DNA of 41,565 bases from Pseudonocardiales bacterium (GCA_019244165.1 JAFATA010000025.1:1-41565), one strand, 5' to 3'; shown: positions 19,269 to 27,638, counted from the first letter of the stretch. Notes: generated by a model from the letters alone, not told the origin. Program-made: numbers and translations.

Positions 19269-19475
19269 TCAGGCGAGTTCGCCGGCCCGGACGCTGGTGA
19301 GGAAGGCGTGCCACTGGGCGCGGGGGAATGCCAGGGCGACCCCGGTGGGATCCTTGGAGTCCCGCATCGCGACCCGGCCCACCAGCCCGGCGACCTCGAC
19401 GCAGGCACCGTTGCCGCCGTCGTTGCTGTAGCTGCTCTTGCCCCAGCTGGCGTGGGAGAACTCGGAGGAACGCAC
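19269..19475 (-). CDS. DUF397 protein (partner of XRE regulator)
   Basis: Sixty-eight-residue DUF397 protein from GTG 19475: WGKSSYSNDGGNGACVEVA, VAMRDSKDPTGVALAFPRAQWHAFLTSVRAGEL. In actinomycetes these small proteins are encoded directly after an XRE-DUF5753 regulator; such pairs have been linked to WhiJ/BldB-type developmental regulation and to toxin-antitoxin behaviour. The gap to the upstream regulator is 27 bp, the same as in the second pair at 40057-40295. Confidence 0.93.
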   Translation of the reverse strand: MRSSEFSHASWGKSSYSNDGGNGACVEVAGLVGRVAMRDSKDPTGVALAFPRAQWHAFLTSVRAGELA

Positions 19476-19502
19476 GACCCTCGCCTCGTTCGCTCTCGGT
19501 GG

Positions 19503-20366
19503 TCAGAGGTCCGCTACCAGCCGTTCGAGGAAGGTTGCCGAGTCGTGCGGGCTCAGCGCCTGGGATTGCAGCTGGTCGAACGCCAGCTTACAAGCCTGGA
19601 CGTCGCTCTCTTTCTCCAGGTGCAGTGTTTTCGCGGTGTGCTCGACGTAGGCGATCTCGGGTTCGTCGGGATCGTCGAACCCGAGCACGATAAACGAGCC
19701 GTTCAGCCCGGCATGGGCGCCGAGGGCGAATGGCAGCACTTGAAGGCACACCGACGGCAGGGCCGCTCGCGCCAGGATGTGCTGGAGCTGGGCGCGCATG
19801 ACCTCGACGCCCCCGACCGCGCGGCGCAGCGCGGACTCGTCGACAATGGTGACCAGCTCCAGTGCCGGTTCGGTGGTCAGCCGGCGCTGCCGGAACAGCC
19901 GGACCTCGACGTCCTGGTCGACCTCGGCGTCGGTGAGGCGCCGCCGGGAGGTCTGGAACAGCACCCGCATGTAGTCCTCGGTCTGCAGCAGCCCCGGCAC
20001 GTAGGCGAGCTGGTACTCGTGCACCACGGTGGCGTCCATCTCCAGCCTGAGATAGCCCTGGTCGCTGATCCCGTAGGCGTGCCATTCGTTCTTCTTCCGG
20101 ACCTCGCGGGTCAGCTCGATGAGTTCACCCCACTCGGGACCACCGACGTTGTACAGGTCGAGCATGCTGCGCACCCCGTGCACGTCCACGCCCTGCTCGG
20201 CGGTCTCGATCCGGCTCAGCTTGCTGGCCGACCAGTCCAGCTGCGGCGCCGCTTCCTCCAGACTGAGCCCGGCCCCCTCCCGCAGCCGGCGCAGCGCGCG
20301 GGCCAGCTGGCGCTGCGGCAGCGTCCCCTTAATCCCTACCCCACCTCCCTCATCGGCACCCATCAT
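19503..20366 (-). CDS. XRE-family regulator with DUF5753 domain
   Basis: Helix-turn-helix regulator of about 287 residues from the double ATG at 20366. The XRE domain has LARALRRLREGAGLSLEEAAPQLDWSASKLSRIE (about 20-53); the DUF5753 domain contains VVHEYQLAYVPGLLQTEDYMRVLF, RQRRLTTEPALELVTIVDESALRR and SVCLQVLPF. An in-frame extension to 20459 exists, but the start is placed by homology with the paralogue at 40295. It is transcribed away from the lasso-peptide precursor, sharing a 173-bp promoter region with it, so it is a good candidate regulator of the lasso operon. Confidence 0.92.
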   Translation of the reverse strand: MMGADEGGGVGIKGTLPQRQLARALRRLREGAGLSLEEAAPQLDWSASKLSRIETAEQGVDVHGVRSMLDLYNVGGPEWGELIELTREVRKKNEWHAYGISDQGYLRLEMDATVVHEYQLAYVPGLLQTEDYMRVLFQTSRRRLTDAEVDQDVEVRLFRQRRLTTEPALELVTIVDESALRRAVGGVEVMRAQLQHILARAALPSVCLQVLPFALGAHAGLNGSFIVLGFDDPDEPEIAYVEHTAKTLHLEKESDVQACKLAFDQLQSQALSPHDSATFLERLVADL

Positions 20367-20371
20367 CACTT

Positions 20372-20391
20372 TGGGAAGGCTGAGCTGGGAA
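20372..20391. promoter_or_regulatory. Paired TGGGAA half-sites, candidate XRE operator
   Basis: TGGGAA at 20372-20377 and 20386-20391, spaced by 8 bp, lie immediately before the XRE start codon. The same words with the same 8-bp spacing precede the other XRE gene (41165-41184), while the spacer sequence differs. Conservation of words and spacing points to an autoregulatory operator. Confidence 0.5.
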
Positions 20392-20539
20392 CCCATCTGC
20401 TCCAGGTGCATTCGCGGGCCGGCGCGCACCGGCTGGTCGAACGATGACCCACTCGCCACACCAGCATTGCCCTCGCTGATGCCATGCTGGGTTCAAGCGT
20501 CTCGGCAACTGGACCCGGACGACGATGAGGGAGCAGCCA

Positions 20540-20683
20540 ATGGACGAAACCGACGAACAGCAGGCCAAGACATACGAGCCACCCGCGCTGACCGAGGTAG
20601 GCCCGTTCGTCACGGTGGCGAAGGGACAGTACTCCCGGCCGCATTCCGACGATAGCGACGCTGGTGGCTACTGGAGCCCGTGA
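20540..20683 (+). CDS. Lasso peptide precursor
   Basis: Forty-seven-residue precursor from ATG 20540, with ribosome-binding site AGGGAG six bases upstream. The leader has the YxxPxLxxxGxF pattern (TYEPPALTEVGPF, residues 11-23) recognised by RRE proteins in lasso pathways. The likely core is GQYSRPHSDDSDAGGYWSP (19 residues): Gly1 and Asp9 would form a nine-membered macrolactam ring. The residue two before the cut is Ala, not the usual Thr, although a Thr lies four before. The core holds Asp10-Ser11 and Asp12-Ala13, possible sites for the adjacent PIMT enzyme. It is the first gene of the operon with cyclase, RRE, peptidase and methyltransferase. Confidence 0.85.
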   Translation: MDETDEQQAKTYEPPALTEVGPFVTVAKGQYSRPHSDDSDAGGYWSP

Positions 20684-20740
20684 TCCGGCCCAACGGAAAA
20701 GAATACTGCGGAGGCTGGTGGAATTGGATAGCTTACGCTG

Positions 20741-22648
20741 ATGGGCAGTTCACGCGATCGTGGGCGCGGTGGTCTTGGCTGGTGGTGCGCATTACCAGAT
20801 ACTGAGGCCACGGCGCCTGCGGCGTCGCTGCTGTGCGGTGCCGGTGACGTTCTCGCCCGGCACCCCTGCGGCCGATCGTGGATCATCGGCCAGCACCAAT
20901 CCCATGCGCTGCACTTGATCGACATCGGCCCAACACGGGTCGCTGTCTTGGGCGAGTGCCTGGCCGCCGTCAATCAACTCGACGCAAAAATCAACGACAG
21001 CGTCGAGGCGATCATGACCGCGTTCCTGTCGCTCCCGGGGAGTTTTCATACCGTTATCACCGGTCCGGCCGGCTTGGCCGCCACGGGTGACGTGGCTGGA
21101 TTCCGGCGCTTATTCATCGCCAATACGAATGGGATTGCGCTGGTCGCCAGCCATGCTGACGTGTTGCGGCGACTGCTCGGCTCCCCAGTCAACCGTACGT
21201 GGCTGGCCGCCAAGCTCGCCAGCCCGGAGCCCCCGAGCGTGCTGCGCGACACGCTGAGCCCCTTCACCGGAGTGACACCGGTTCCGCCTGGTCATCGTAT
21301 CCAGATCACCAGTCACAGGTGCCTTATCTCCCGTTGGTGGAGATCCCCCGAGGCGATACAACCGCTCGCGGCTGGCGGCGCGGCGCTCCGTGAGGCGATG
21401 AACCAAGCCGTGACCAGCAGGATCGACCGGGCCGGCGGGCCGGTGAGCGTGCAACTCTCCGGTGGCTTGGACTCGACCACCTTGGCTTTCCTGGCGCGCT
21501 CAGCCCGTCCACTGTTGATTACCACTGCCGGTCGGTCGGCGATCGATGACGATCTCGCGTGGGCACGTTGTACCGCCGACCTGCTGGCGGGAAGCACGCA
21601 CCGAGTGATTCCCGACAACGAGGCCCCACTGTTCTTCGCCGACCTGAACGAGCCACAGCCAGCCATGGACGAGCCCGCGCCGTTCACTGCTGGCCGCGCA
21701 CGCCAGCGCTACGTCGCCCGGCTGCTGGGCGAGTACGGCACCGTGGTGCACTTCAATGGCCAAGGAGGCGACGAGGTGCTACTTGCCCCCTTGACGTATC
21801 TACGACCCGCGATCCATGCAGTTCCCTGAACCGGCTGGCGGCACCTGCGCGGCTACGCCGCCCTTAAGGACACTTCCGTCTGGGAGATGGCGCAGGCTGT
21901 GTGGCGCAGCCACGCATCCTTCGCTGCATGGCTGCGCAGCGCGGCCGACACACTGCGGCTCGAGACGTCGGCCGCTGTCGCGGCGACCGGCTGGGAAATT
22001 CCGCCGCTGCTACCCCCATGGGGCACCGGCGAAGCCGCTGAACTCGTCCGCGCGGCAATCCTCGCTGCTGAGCCCACCACCGTCGCCGACGATCCGGTCA
22101 CCCATGCCGCCGTCGTCCGAATCCGTGCCTCCGCCTACCGCGCCGCGCTCTATCGCGAAGCCATGCAGGCAGACGGGGTACCGACAGCGATGCCGTTCTT
22201 CGACCGGAACGTCGTGGAGGCGTGCCTGTCGGTGCTGCCGTGGGAGCGCACCGACCCATGGTGCCCGAAACCTTTGCTACGCGCGGCCTTCCGTGACGTG
22301 ATCCCGGCCGCTGCGCTGTCGCGCCGCACGAAAGGCGAATACAACGCCGATATCCATCATGGGTGGAACACCCACCGTCAGCACGTCGCAAAACTGCTCG
22401 ACTGCCCGCGACTGGTCGAGCACGGACTCATTGACCCCGCGAGGCTGCGGGCAGGACTGGCCGCGTTCGGTCCCAGCGGACTGCTGCCCGGGTGGATTAC
22501 CGATCTGATTGCGGTCGAGATGTGGCTACGTGATCTTGCCCCGCCCTTCACCGCCACCCAGGAGGCCAACAATGTGGCTGCCACCATGGACTCGACGTAC
22601 CCGCACCGGGATCAAGCTCGTCCCTGCCGTGGTGACAGCGCCCGTTGA
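20741..22648 (+). pseudogene. Lasso cyclase (asparagine-synthetase-like), interrupted by an in-frame TGA
   Basis: ATP-dependent macrolactam synthetase that would join Gly1 to Asp9 of the lasso core. The N-terminal part (20741-21829, 362 codons) has a glutaminase-like fold without the catalytic Cys, the PP-loop SGGLDSTT near residue 240 and FNGQGGDEVLLAP near 345. It ends at TGA 21827-21829. The same frame then continues without another stop from 21830 to 22648 with TGWRHLRGYAALKDTSVWEMAQ and the C-terminal MPFFDRNVVEACLSVLP, SRRTKGEYNADIHHGW region. Total length of about 635 codons fits one intact cyclase. A CGA-to-TGA change, sequencing error, read-through, or restart at ATG 21887 are possible. 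Confidence 0.85.
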
Positions 22649-22868
22649 CGACGGGCTGACCCTCCTCGATAAGCGGCGCGGTGTTCTGTACCACCTCAAC
22701 CACACGGGGGCTCTTGTCCTCGCCACCCTTATCGACGACGGTGGCACCGTCGAATCCGCCGTTACTATCCTGGTAGACCGGTACGGCATCGGCGAAGACC
22801 AGGCCCGGACCGACGTGATAGCCCTCATCGAAAACCTGCGTGTGCGTGGGCTGGTGACCAGTCGGTGA
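22572..22868 (+). CDS. Lasso RRE protein (PqqD-like)
   Basis: Leader-recognition protein (B1 type) that binds the precursor leader and delivers it to the peptidase. ATG 22572 with GGAGG seven bases upstream gives 98 residues; this start overlaps the cyclase end by 77 bp, and a start near VVTAPVDDGL is possible. The PqqD-like domain reads APVDDGLTLLDKRRGVLYHLNHTGALVLATLIDDGGTVESAVTILVDRYGI, as in actinobacterial lasso clusters. Its stop overlaps the peptidase start as GTGA. Confidence 0.88.
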   Translation: MWLPPWTRRTRTGIKLVPAVVTAPVDDGLTLLDKRRGVLYHLNHTGALVLATLIDDGGTVESAVTILVDRYGIGEDQARTDVIALIENLRVRGLVTSR

Positions 22869-23284
22869 GCATCCCCGTCGCCCTGCCCAAACCGGTCACT
22901 CTCACCGTTGGCGAGCGGCTGTCCGGCCATGTCGCGGTGGGCACTGCCCGGGTGCTGCTCTGCGTGACACGTGGCCGACCGGCCCTACTGATCGGCATCC
23001 TCCGCATCGCGCAGCACGGCACTCGGCCCGCCGCCCTCACCCACGTGTTGCGGTCCCGTGCCATCGTGGAAACTGTCAGCCTGCGGTGTGCCAGCCACTA
23101 CGGCTGCCTCCTCCGCTCGCTGACGATCCTGCTGCTGTGCCAGTGGCGCGGCCAGCGCGTCACGTGGCGAATCGGCGTGCACTCCCCACCCCCGAGTTCG
23201 CACGCCTGGGTCGAGGCCGACGGCCAGCCGGTCGGCGAGCCGTTCGACCCGCACCTGCTCTACACCCCGATCATCACGGTCTGA
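22865..23284 (+). CDS. Lasso leader peptidase (transglutaminase-like, B2)
   Basis: Cysteine protease that removes the leader before cyclisation. The 139-residue protein has the B2 triad in sequence: Cys81 in YGCLLRSL, His113 and Asp119 in SSHAWVEADG. It starts with GTG at 22865, overlapping the RRE gene stop, so the two halves of the protease are translationally coupled. The methyltransferase gene follows after 20 bp. The active site looks intact, in contrast to the interrupted cyclase. Confidence 0.92.
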   Translation: MSIPVALPKPVTLTVGERLSGHVAVGTARVLLCVTRGRPALLIGILRIAQHGTRPAALTHVLRSRAIVETVSLRCASHYGCLLRSLTILLLCQWRGQRVTWRIGVHSPPPSSHAWVEADGQPVGEPFDPHLLYTPIITV

Positions 23285-23304
23285 CCAGGAAGGACAGCTC
23301 TCCA

Positions 23305-24450
23305 GTGACCACCCCCCGCGCAGGTCAGATAGCCGAGCGGCTCACCGCCTACGCCGAGGAGCTGCGGGCGGCCGGCGCGATCCGCACCGACCCGGTGCAG
23401 GCCGCGTTCGCTTCCGTACCGCGGCACCGCTTTCTGCCGCACTTCCGCTACCGCGCCGGGGACTACACCCTCGACACCACCTCCGAGCCGCCCGGTGAGG
23501 TGCTCGACATTGTCTACGCGAACAATGCGCTGCTCACCCATACTGGCGGCGACGGTAACCCCACCTCTAGCAGCTCCGCTCCGTCGATCATGGCGAAGAT
23601 GCTCGAAGCGCTGGAGTTGCGCCCCGGTCTGCGCACGCTGGAGATCGGCGCTGGCACCGGTTACAACGCCGCCCTGGTTCACCACATCACCGGTGCCCCC
23701 GTCGTCACTGTGGAGTTCGGGCGGCACACCGCCACTGAGGCGGCTACCGCCCTACGCGCCCTCGGGCTCCACGAGGGGGTGCGAGTGATCCACAGCGACG
23801 GCTACCTCGGCTACCCTGACGGCGCACCGTACGACCGGATCATCGTCACCTGCGGTATCGCCGGCATCCCGCCAGGGTGGCTGGACCAACTCGCCCCCGA
23901 CGCCCTGATTATCGCTTCCGTCGCGCACGCCGGGGTCCACCCGATCCTCGCCATCTCCTACCACGGCTACCACGGCAGCGGCGCGCTGGAAGGCCGGGCA
24001 CTGCTGTGGGGAGACTTCATGCCCGCCGCCGGTCCGCTGCGCCCGGCCGGGCTGTTTCACCACGACCCTGCCCGCGACATCCCCACCACCGACGCCCGCC
24101 ACGTTCCCGACGCCGGGCCGGTCCTCGACCACAGCCAATACCACGATCTGTGGTGCTACCTTGGCACCCGCGATACCAGGATCACCCGCGCCTACCCCGA
24201 CACCGACGCCTTCGACCTCACCCTGGGCGCGTGCGCCCTGCTCGACCCCGACGCCGGCACCGCCTGGATCCATACCGACGGCACCATGACCACCACCGGC
24301 AACCCCGAGATCGGCGACCAGCTCGCCACCCTGGTCCAGCGCTGGGATATCACCGGCCGACCCCGCGTCGGTGACTGGACCATGCAGTGGCGTGATCCCA
24401 ATCCGGCTGGTCTGCTGCTCCCGCACCGCTGGCGGCTGCGGCACCGCTGA
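23305..24450 (+). CDS. PIMT-like O-methyltransferase of the lasso operon
   Basis: Protein-L-isoaspartate O-methyltransferase homologue of 381 residues from GTG 23305. It has a SSSSAPS motif at 88-94, SAM site LEIGAGTGYNA at about 112-122, and an extra C-terminal domain ending with a W-x4-G-x-P-x4-W pattern (WDITGRPRVGDW), typical of RiPP-associated members rather than housekeeping repair enzymes. In characterised lasso peptides such as cellulonodin-2 and lihuanodin, similar enzymes methylate an Asp side chain that then forms an aspartimide. Here the substrate would be the lasso core; Asp10 or Asp12 is my inference. The stop TGA abuts the convergent second PIMT gene. Confidence 0.92.
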   Translation: MTTPRAGQIAERLTAYAEELRAAGAIRTDPVQAAFASVPRHRFLPHFRYRAGDYTLDTTSEPPGEVLDIVYANNALLTHTGGDGNPTSSSSAPSIMAKMLEALELRPGLRTLEIGAGTGYNAALVHHITGAPVVTVEFGRHTATEAATALRALGLHEGVRVIHSDGYLGYPDGAPYDRIIVTCGIAGIPPGWLDQLAPDALIIASVAHAGVHPILAISYHGYHGSGALEGRALLWGDFMPAAGPLRPAGLFHHDPARDIPTTDARHVPDAGPVLDHSQYHDLWCYLGTRDTRITRAYPDTDAFDLTLGACALLDPDAGTAWIHTDGTMTTTGNPEIGDQLATLVQRWDITGRPRVGDWTMQWRDPNPAGLLLPHRWRLRHR

Positions 24451-25602
24451 TCAGGGCAGGGCCCGGGTCCATCCGGATTCTGGGTGGCGCAGGTGGTGGG
24501 TGCCGGTAGCGTCGATCGTCAGGGAGTAGTCGAGCACCCCCGGTTGCCCCAGGGTGAGCCATTCGGTGATCACGGTGGCCAGCTCGTCCCAGAGAACGCG
24601 GGGGCCGTGTTCGGTGACCACCGCCTCCTCGCCGTCGGCGTACGCCCTGGCCCAGGAGCCCGACACCGGGTCGACCAGCACGTGGGTGAGCGGGTCGAGG
24701 AGCAGCTCGGTGCGGTGGACGCCGGGCAGGATCAGGGCGGCCAGGAAATCCATGACCGGATGGAAAACCGGATAATCCAGTTGCAGGCGGGTCGTGGTCC
24801 GCTGGGTGGTGCCCTCGCCGAGGGCCATCGCGACGATGTCCCGCAGGGGGAGGGTGGGGTCGGTGGGCCCGTCATGCAGCCGCATGAACCCGATGGATCC
24901 GGTGTCGAACTGACCGGTGGCGGTGCCCTCGGCGGTCACGGTGAGCGTGATGAGCCCGGAGCTGACGTTGGCCAGGATCTTTCCTCCCGGCTTGGTCTGG
25001 GTGATCCACGTTGGGGGGATGCGGAGCACCCCGCAGGTGGTGATGATCCGGTCAAACGGGGCCCGGGTGGGCACGCCGTCGGCGCCGTTGCCGCATACCA
25101 CGGTTGGGTGGTATCCCGCCTGGGCCAGCGCCCGCTCAGCTTCGGCCGCGATCTCGGGGTTGACCTCGATCGTGGTCACCGCCTCGTCGCCCAGGCGGTG
25201 GGCGAGCAGGGCGGCCTGGTACCCGGTCCCGGTCCCGATCTCCAGCACCGTGTTTCCCGGCCGGATGTCGAGGGCCTCGAGCATGCTGGCCATCAGCGAG
25301 GGTTGAGAGCTGGAGGAGGTGGCGGTCCCCGCGGCGCTGAAGCGGGTGAGCAGCGAGTCATCGGAGTAGACGGCGGCGAGGAACTCCGCGGTCTCCCCGC
25401 CGGTAGTGTGGTCATAGTGCACCAGCTGGTCATCCCGCTCGTCCTTACCCCGAAAGCGGCGGGTAAAGCGGGGCACGAAGACCTCGCGGGGCACGGTGGC
25501 GAACGCCTCGCGCCAGGCGGGATCGCGCAGCACCCCCTGGTTGACGAGAGTGGTCACCAACTCGGCCCGCCAGGGCGTGGCCGGATCGAGCGCGGTGCTC
25601 AC
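24451..25602 (-). CDS. Second PIMT-like O-methyltransferase
   Basis: PIMT homologue of 383 residues from GTG 25602 with GGGAGGA just upstream. SSSSQPS (96-102) and the SAM motif LEIGTGTGYQ (120-129) are present, and the C-terminal domain ends with GPRVLWDELATVITEWLTLGQPG, again of the RiPP-associated type. It points towards the lasso methyltransferase, and the two stop codons form TGATCA with no spacer. It shares the family with, but is clearly different from, its neighbour, so it is not a recent duplicate. Substrate unknown: it could act on the lasso peptide or on a small peptide encoded upstream (candidate at 25624-25713). Confidence 0.9.
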   Translation of the reverse strand: MSTALDPATPWRAELVTTLVNQGVLRDPAWREAFATVPREVFVPRFTRRFRGKDERDDQLVHYDHTTGGETAEFLAAVYSDDSLLTRFSAAGTATSSSSQPSLMASMLEALDIRPGNTVLEIGTGTGYQAALLAHRLGDEAVTTIEVNPEIAAEAERALAQAGYHPTVVCGNGADGVPTRAPFDRIITTCGVLRIPPTWITQTKPGGKILANVSSGLITLTVTAEGTATGQFDTGSIGFMRLHDGPTDPTLPLRDIVAMALGEGTTQRTTTRLQLDYPVFHPVMDFLAALILPGVHRTELLLDPLTHVLVDPVSGSWARAYADGEEAVVTEHGPRVLWDELATVITEWLTLGQPGVLDYSLTIDATGTHHLRHPESGWTRALP

Positions 25603-25623
25603 CGGTCGGTTCCTCCCAGTTCC

Positions 25624-25713
25624 CTACCAGGGCGTCGGCTCGTCGCCCAGCGCCGTGAACTCGACGCTACCGACGTTTCCGCCGTCCACCCACGTCGGTA
25701 GCGTCGAGTTCAC
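25624..25713 (-). other. Possible 29-codon ORF before the second PIMT gene
   Basis: From GTG 25713 the minus strand can encode a 29-residue peptide with WVDGGN in the centre and ending GDEPTPW, stopping 21 bp before the PIMT start. Asp-Gly is the classic aspartimide-forming pair, so it is a conceivable substrate. Against this, there is no ribosome-binding site and most of the ORF lies in a perfect inverted repeat, which may explain it without coding. Confidence 0.25.
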
Positions 25714-25716
25714 GGC
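25652..25716. repeat. 25-bp perfect inverted repeat with 15-nt loop
   Basis: The arm at 25652-25676 (starting GCCGTGAACTCGACGCTACC) is exactly complementary to 25692-25716. The hairpin lies between the divergent second PIMT gene and the indolocarbazole genes. Perfect 25-bp arms without a U-tract are long for a terminator, so a genomic repeat or mobile relic is possible. Confidence 0.9.
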
Positions 25717-26012
25717 AAGTGCCAGAACGGTCGCAGCACCTCCTCAACTCTCCGGTGCCCTTCCGAGGGTACAAGGAGCGTCGCTGAGTTCGGATTCATC
25801 CCTTCTGTGCCGTTATAGTGGTTCGTCCGGAATTGGGCGGATTGCCGACATGTTGATCATTCAAGCAGGTATTAACGCAGGCTTGCCCGGGCTCTCTTAG
25901 ACATAAGCAAGTAGCACTGAGTAAGCAAGTGACCTCGCCGGGCTGTCTGATGCGCCAGATCCACCGAGATCCTGGTGACGGCCGCCGGGCGAACCAGAGG
26001 CGGGGAAGCAGC
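25717..26012. promoter_or_regulatory. Upstream region of the indolocarbazole operon with a direct repeat
   Basis: About 300 bp without a convincing gene. TAAGCAAGT occurs at 25904-25912 and 25922-25930, start-to-start spacing 18 bp, an arrangement seen for dimeric activators. On the minus strand a TATAAC word (25812-25817) might be a -10 element for the second PIMT gene. The region is AT-richer than the surrounding genes. Confidence 0.35.
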
Positions 26013-26114
26013 ATGGTAGGGGATAGCGGGATCACGATATCTGGCGCGATCCGGCGGCTACGCGCGGCCGAACACGCGAGCACCGGCGGTAAAGCCCTGG
26101 CCACAGTTTTGTGA
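26013..26114 (+). CDS. Possible 33-residue peptide upstream of the tryptophan oxidase
   Basis: ATG 26013 after GGCGGGGAAGCAGC opens a 33-codon frame (MVGDSGITISGAIRRLRAAEHA and a short tail) ending 10 bp before the oxidase start. It might be a leader peptide that couples translation. I do not recognise it, and chance is possible. Confidence 0.3.
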   Translation: MVGDSGITISGAIRRLRAAEHASTGGKALATVL

Positions 26115-26124
26115 GGGCGTCGCA

Positions 26125-27609
26125 ATGTCGAACAAATCCTTCGCGGGGGACAGTTCTGTCACCATCGCACGGTACGGTGGCGCGAAAAAGGTTACCGTCA
26201 TCGGTGCCGGTGTCGCTGGTCTCGTGGCGGCATATGAGTTGGAACAGCTCGGGCACCATGTCGAGGTTCTGGAAGGCAGTCGAAGGATCGGTGGCCGGAT
26301 TTACACGCACCGCTTCCGTTCCGGTCCTGCCGCGCCACTCGTTGAGCTCGGCGCGATGCGCATCCCGACGAAGCACCGGCACGCGATGCATTATATCGCC
26401 AAGCTCGGGCTTACCGACAAGGTGCGGGATTTCAAGACCCTGTTCTCGGAGGGTGACAACTATTACACCACCAACTCTGGCCTCGTGCGTGTTCGCGAGA
26501 TGGCTAGAGCGATAGTGGAGGACTTCCGTCGCGACTTGCCAGGCCAGCGCTACAGTGACGAGACCGTCTTCTTCGGCGCGTGGTTGATGGCCATTGGTAA
26601 CGCCATCGCTCCCGCTAATTTCCGGGATAACCTACGTGACGAGTTCAGCCTGGAGTTGCTGGATTTGGTGGAGCGGATCGACCTGACTCCCTTCCTTCGT
26701 GGCAGGGCCAGCGGCGATATTGATCTGCATGCCTTCTTTGCTGCCTACCCCGAGGTCGGATCGAGTCGCCAGGGGCGTCTGGCCCGTTTCATCGAAGACG
26801 TCCTCGATGAAACTTCTCCCGCGCTTGTCCGCATGGAAGGGGGGATGGACCAGCTCGTCCGCCGGCTCGCCGAGCGGATCCAGGGTCCTATTACCTGCGG
26901 CCAGGAGGTCATCGGTCTCGACGTCCGGGACGACCACGTCCTCGTGGACGTCCGGGAGGGTGACGACATCGTCACCAGGCGCTGCGACTACGTGCTGTGT
27001 GCCATTCCGTTGTCCGTCCTCCGGCGACTGTGGCTGAGCGGCCTGAGCGAAGCCAAGTTGTCCGCGATCCGCAAAGTGGAGTACTGGTCGGCGACGAAGG
27101 TTGCGCTGCATTGTCGGGAACCGTTCTGGGAGCAGGACGGAATCACGGGCGGTGCCTCGTTCTGCAACGGACGCATCCGGCAGACCTACTACCCGCCAGT
27201 GGGCAATGATCCCGTGGGCGGCGCCGCATTGTTGGCCAGCTACACGATTGGGGGTGACGCCGACGTGCTCGGCCGCATGCCGGCGACGGTCCGGCACGCA
27301 GAAGTCATCCAGGAACTGAGCAAGATGCATCCTGAGTTGTTGCGGCCTGGCATGGTGGTGGACGCGGTGAGTCTCGCGTGGGGGCAGAACTGGTGGAGCG
27401 AGGGCGCCGGCACCATACGGTGGGGAAAGGACGCGATCACGTGCGAGGAGGAGCGAGCGGAGGCGGCCCGGCCGGAGAACCGCCTCTTCTTCGCCGGGGA
27501 GCACTGCTCGTCGACGCCAGCATGGATTGAGGGCGCGATCGAGTCGGCGGTCAACGCGGTGCGCGAGATCCAACTGTACAAGCCTCGAACGCTCCTGCTG
27601 TCAGCCTGA
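26125..27609 (+). CDS. staO: L-tryptophan oxidase, StaO/RebO/VioA type
   Basis: Flavin amine oxidase that converts L-tryptophan to indole-3-pyruvate imine, the first step of bisindole biosynthesis. Of 494 residues, 22-64 form the FAD-binding segment (VTVIGAGVAGLVAAYELEQLGHHVEVLEGSRRIGGRIYTHRF), with LGAMRIPTKHRHAMHYIAKLGL after it, and the C-terminal FAD motif is RLFFAGEHCSSTPAWIEGAIESA. RebO is slightly shorter; the N-terminal 20 residues are variable. It starts at ATG 26125 and precedes the StaD-like gene by 29 bp, matching the O-D order of known indolocarbazole clusters. The 313-codon antisense ORF across it is a shadow. Confidence 0.92.
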   Translation: MSNKSFAGDSSVTIARYGGAKKVTVIGAGVAGLVAAYELEQLGHHVEVLEGSRRIGGRIYTHRFRSGPAAPLVELGAMRIPTKHRHAMHYIAKLGLTDKVRDFKTLFSEGDNYYTTNSGLVRVREMARAIVEDFRRDLPGQRYSDETVFFGAWLMAIGNAIAPANFRDNLRDEFSLELLDLVERIDLTPFLRGRASGDIDLHAFFAAYPEVGSSRQGRLARFIEDVLDETSPALVRMEGGMDQLVRRLAERIQGPITCGQEVIGLDVRDDHVLVDVREGDDIVTRRCDYVLCAIPLSVLRRLWLSGLSEAKLSAIRKVEYWSATKVALHCREPFWEQDGITGGASFCNGRIRQTYYPPVGNDPVGGAALLASYTIGGDADVLGRMPATVRHAEVIQELSKMHPELLRPGMVVDAVSLAWGQNWWSEGAGTIRWGKDAITCEEERAEAARPENRLFFAGEHCSSTPAWIEGAIESAVNAVREIQLYKPRTLLLSA

Positions 27610-27638
27610 GTTCGCCAGGTCACGAAGGGAATACCGGG

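Noticed and set aside
25797..26125. Minus-strand ORFs upstream of the second PIMT gene (including a 109-codon frame and a 29-codon frame from 25799)
   Set aside because: No domain, weak or badly spaced ribosome-binding sites, and no charged or Asp-Gly-rich precursor character.
26632..27573. Long antisense ORF (313 codons) across the tryptophan oxidase
   Set aside because: The sense strand encodes a full flavin amine oxidase with FAD motifs at both ends; the antisense product has no recognisable motif and is a GC-rich codon shadow.
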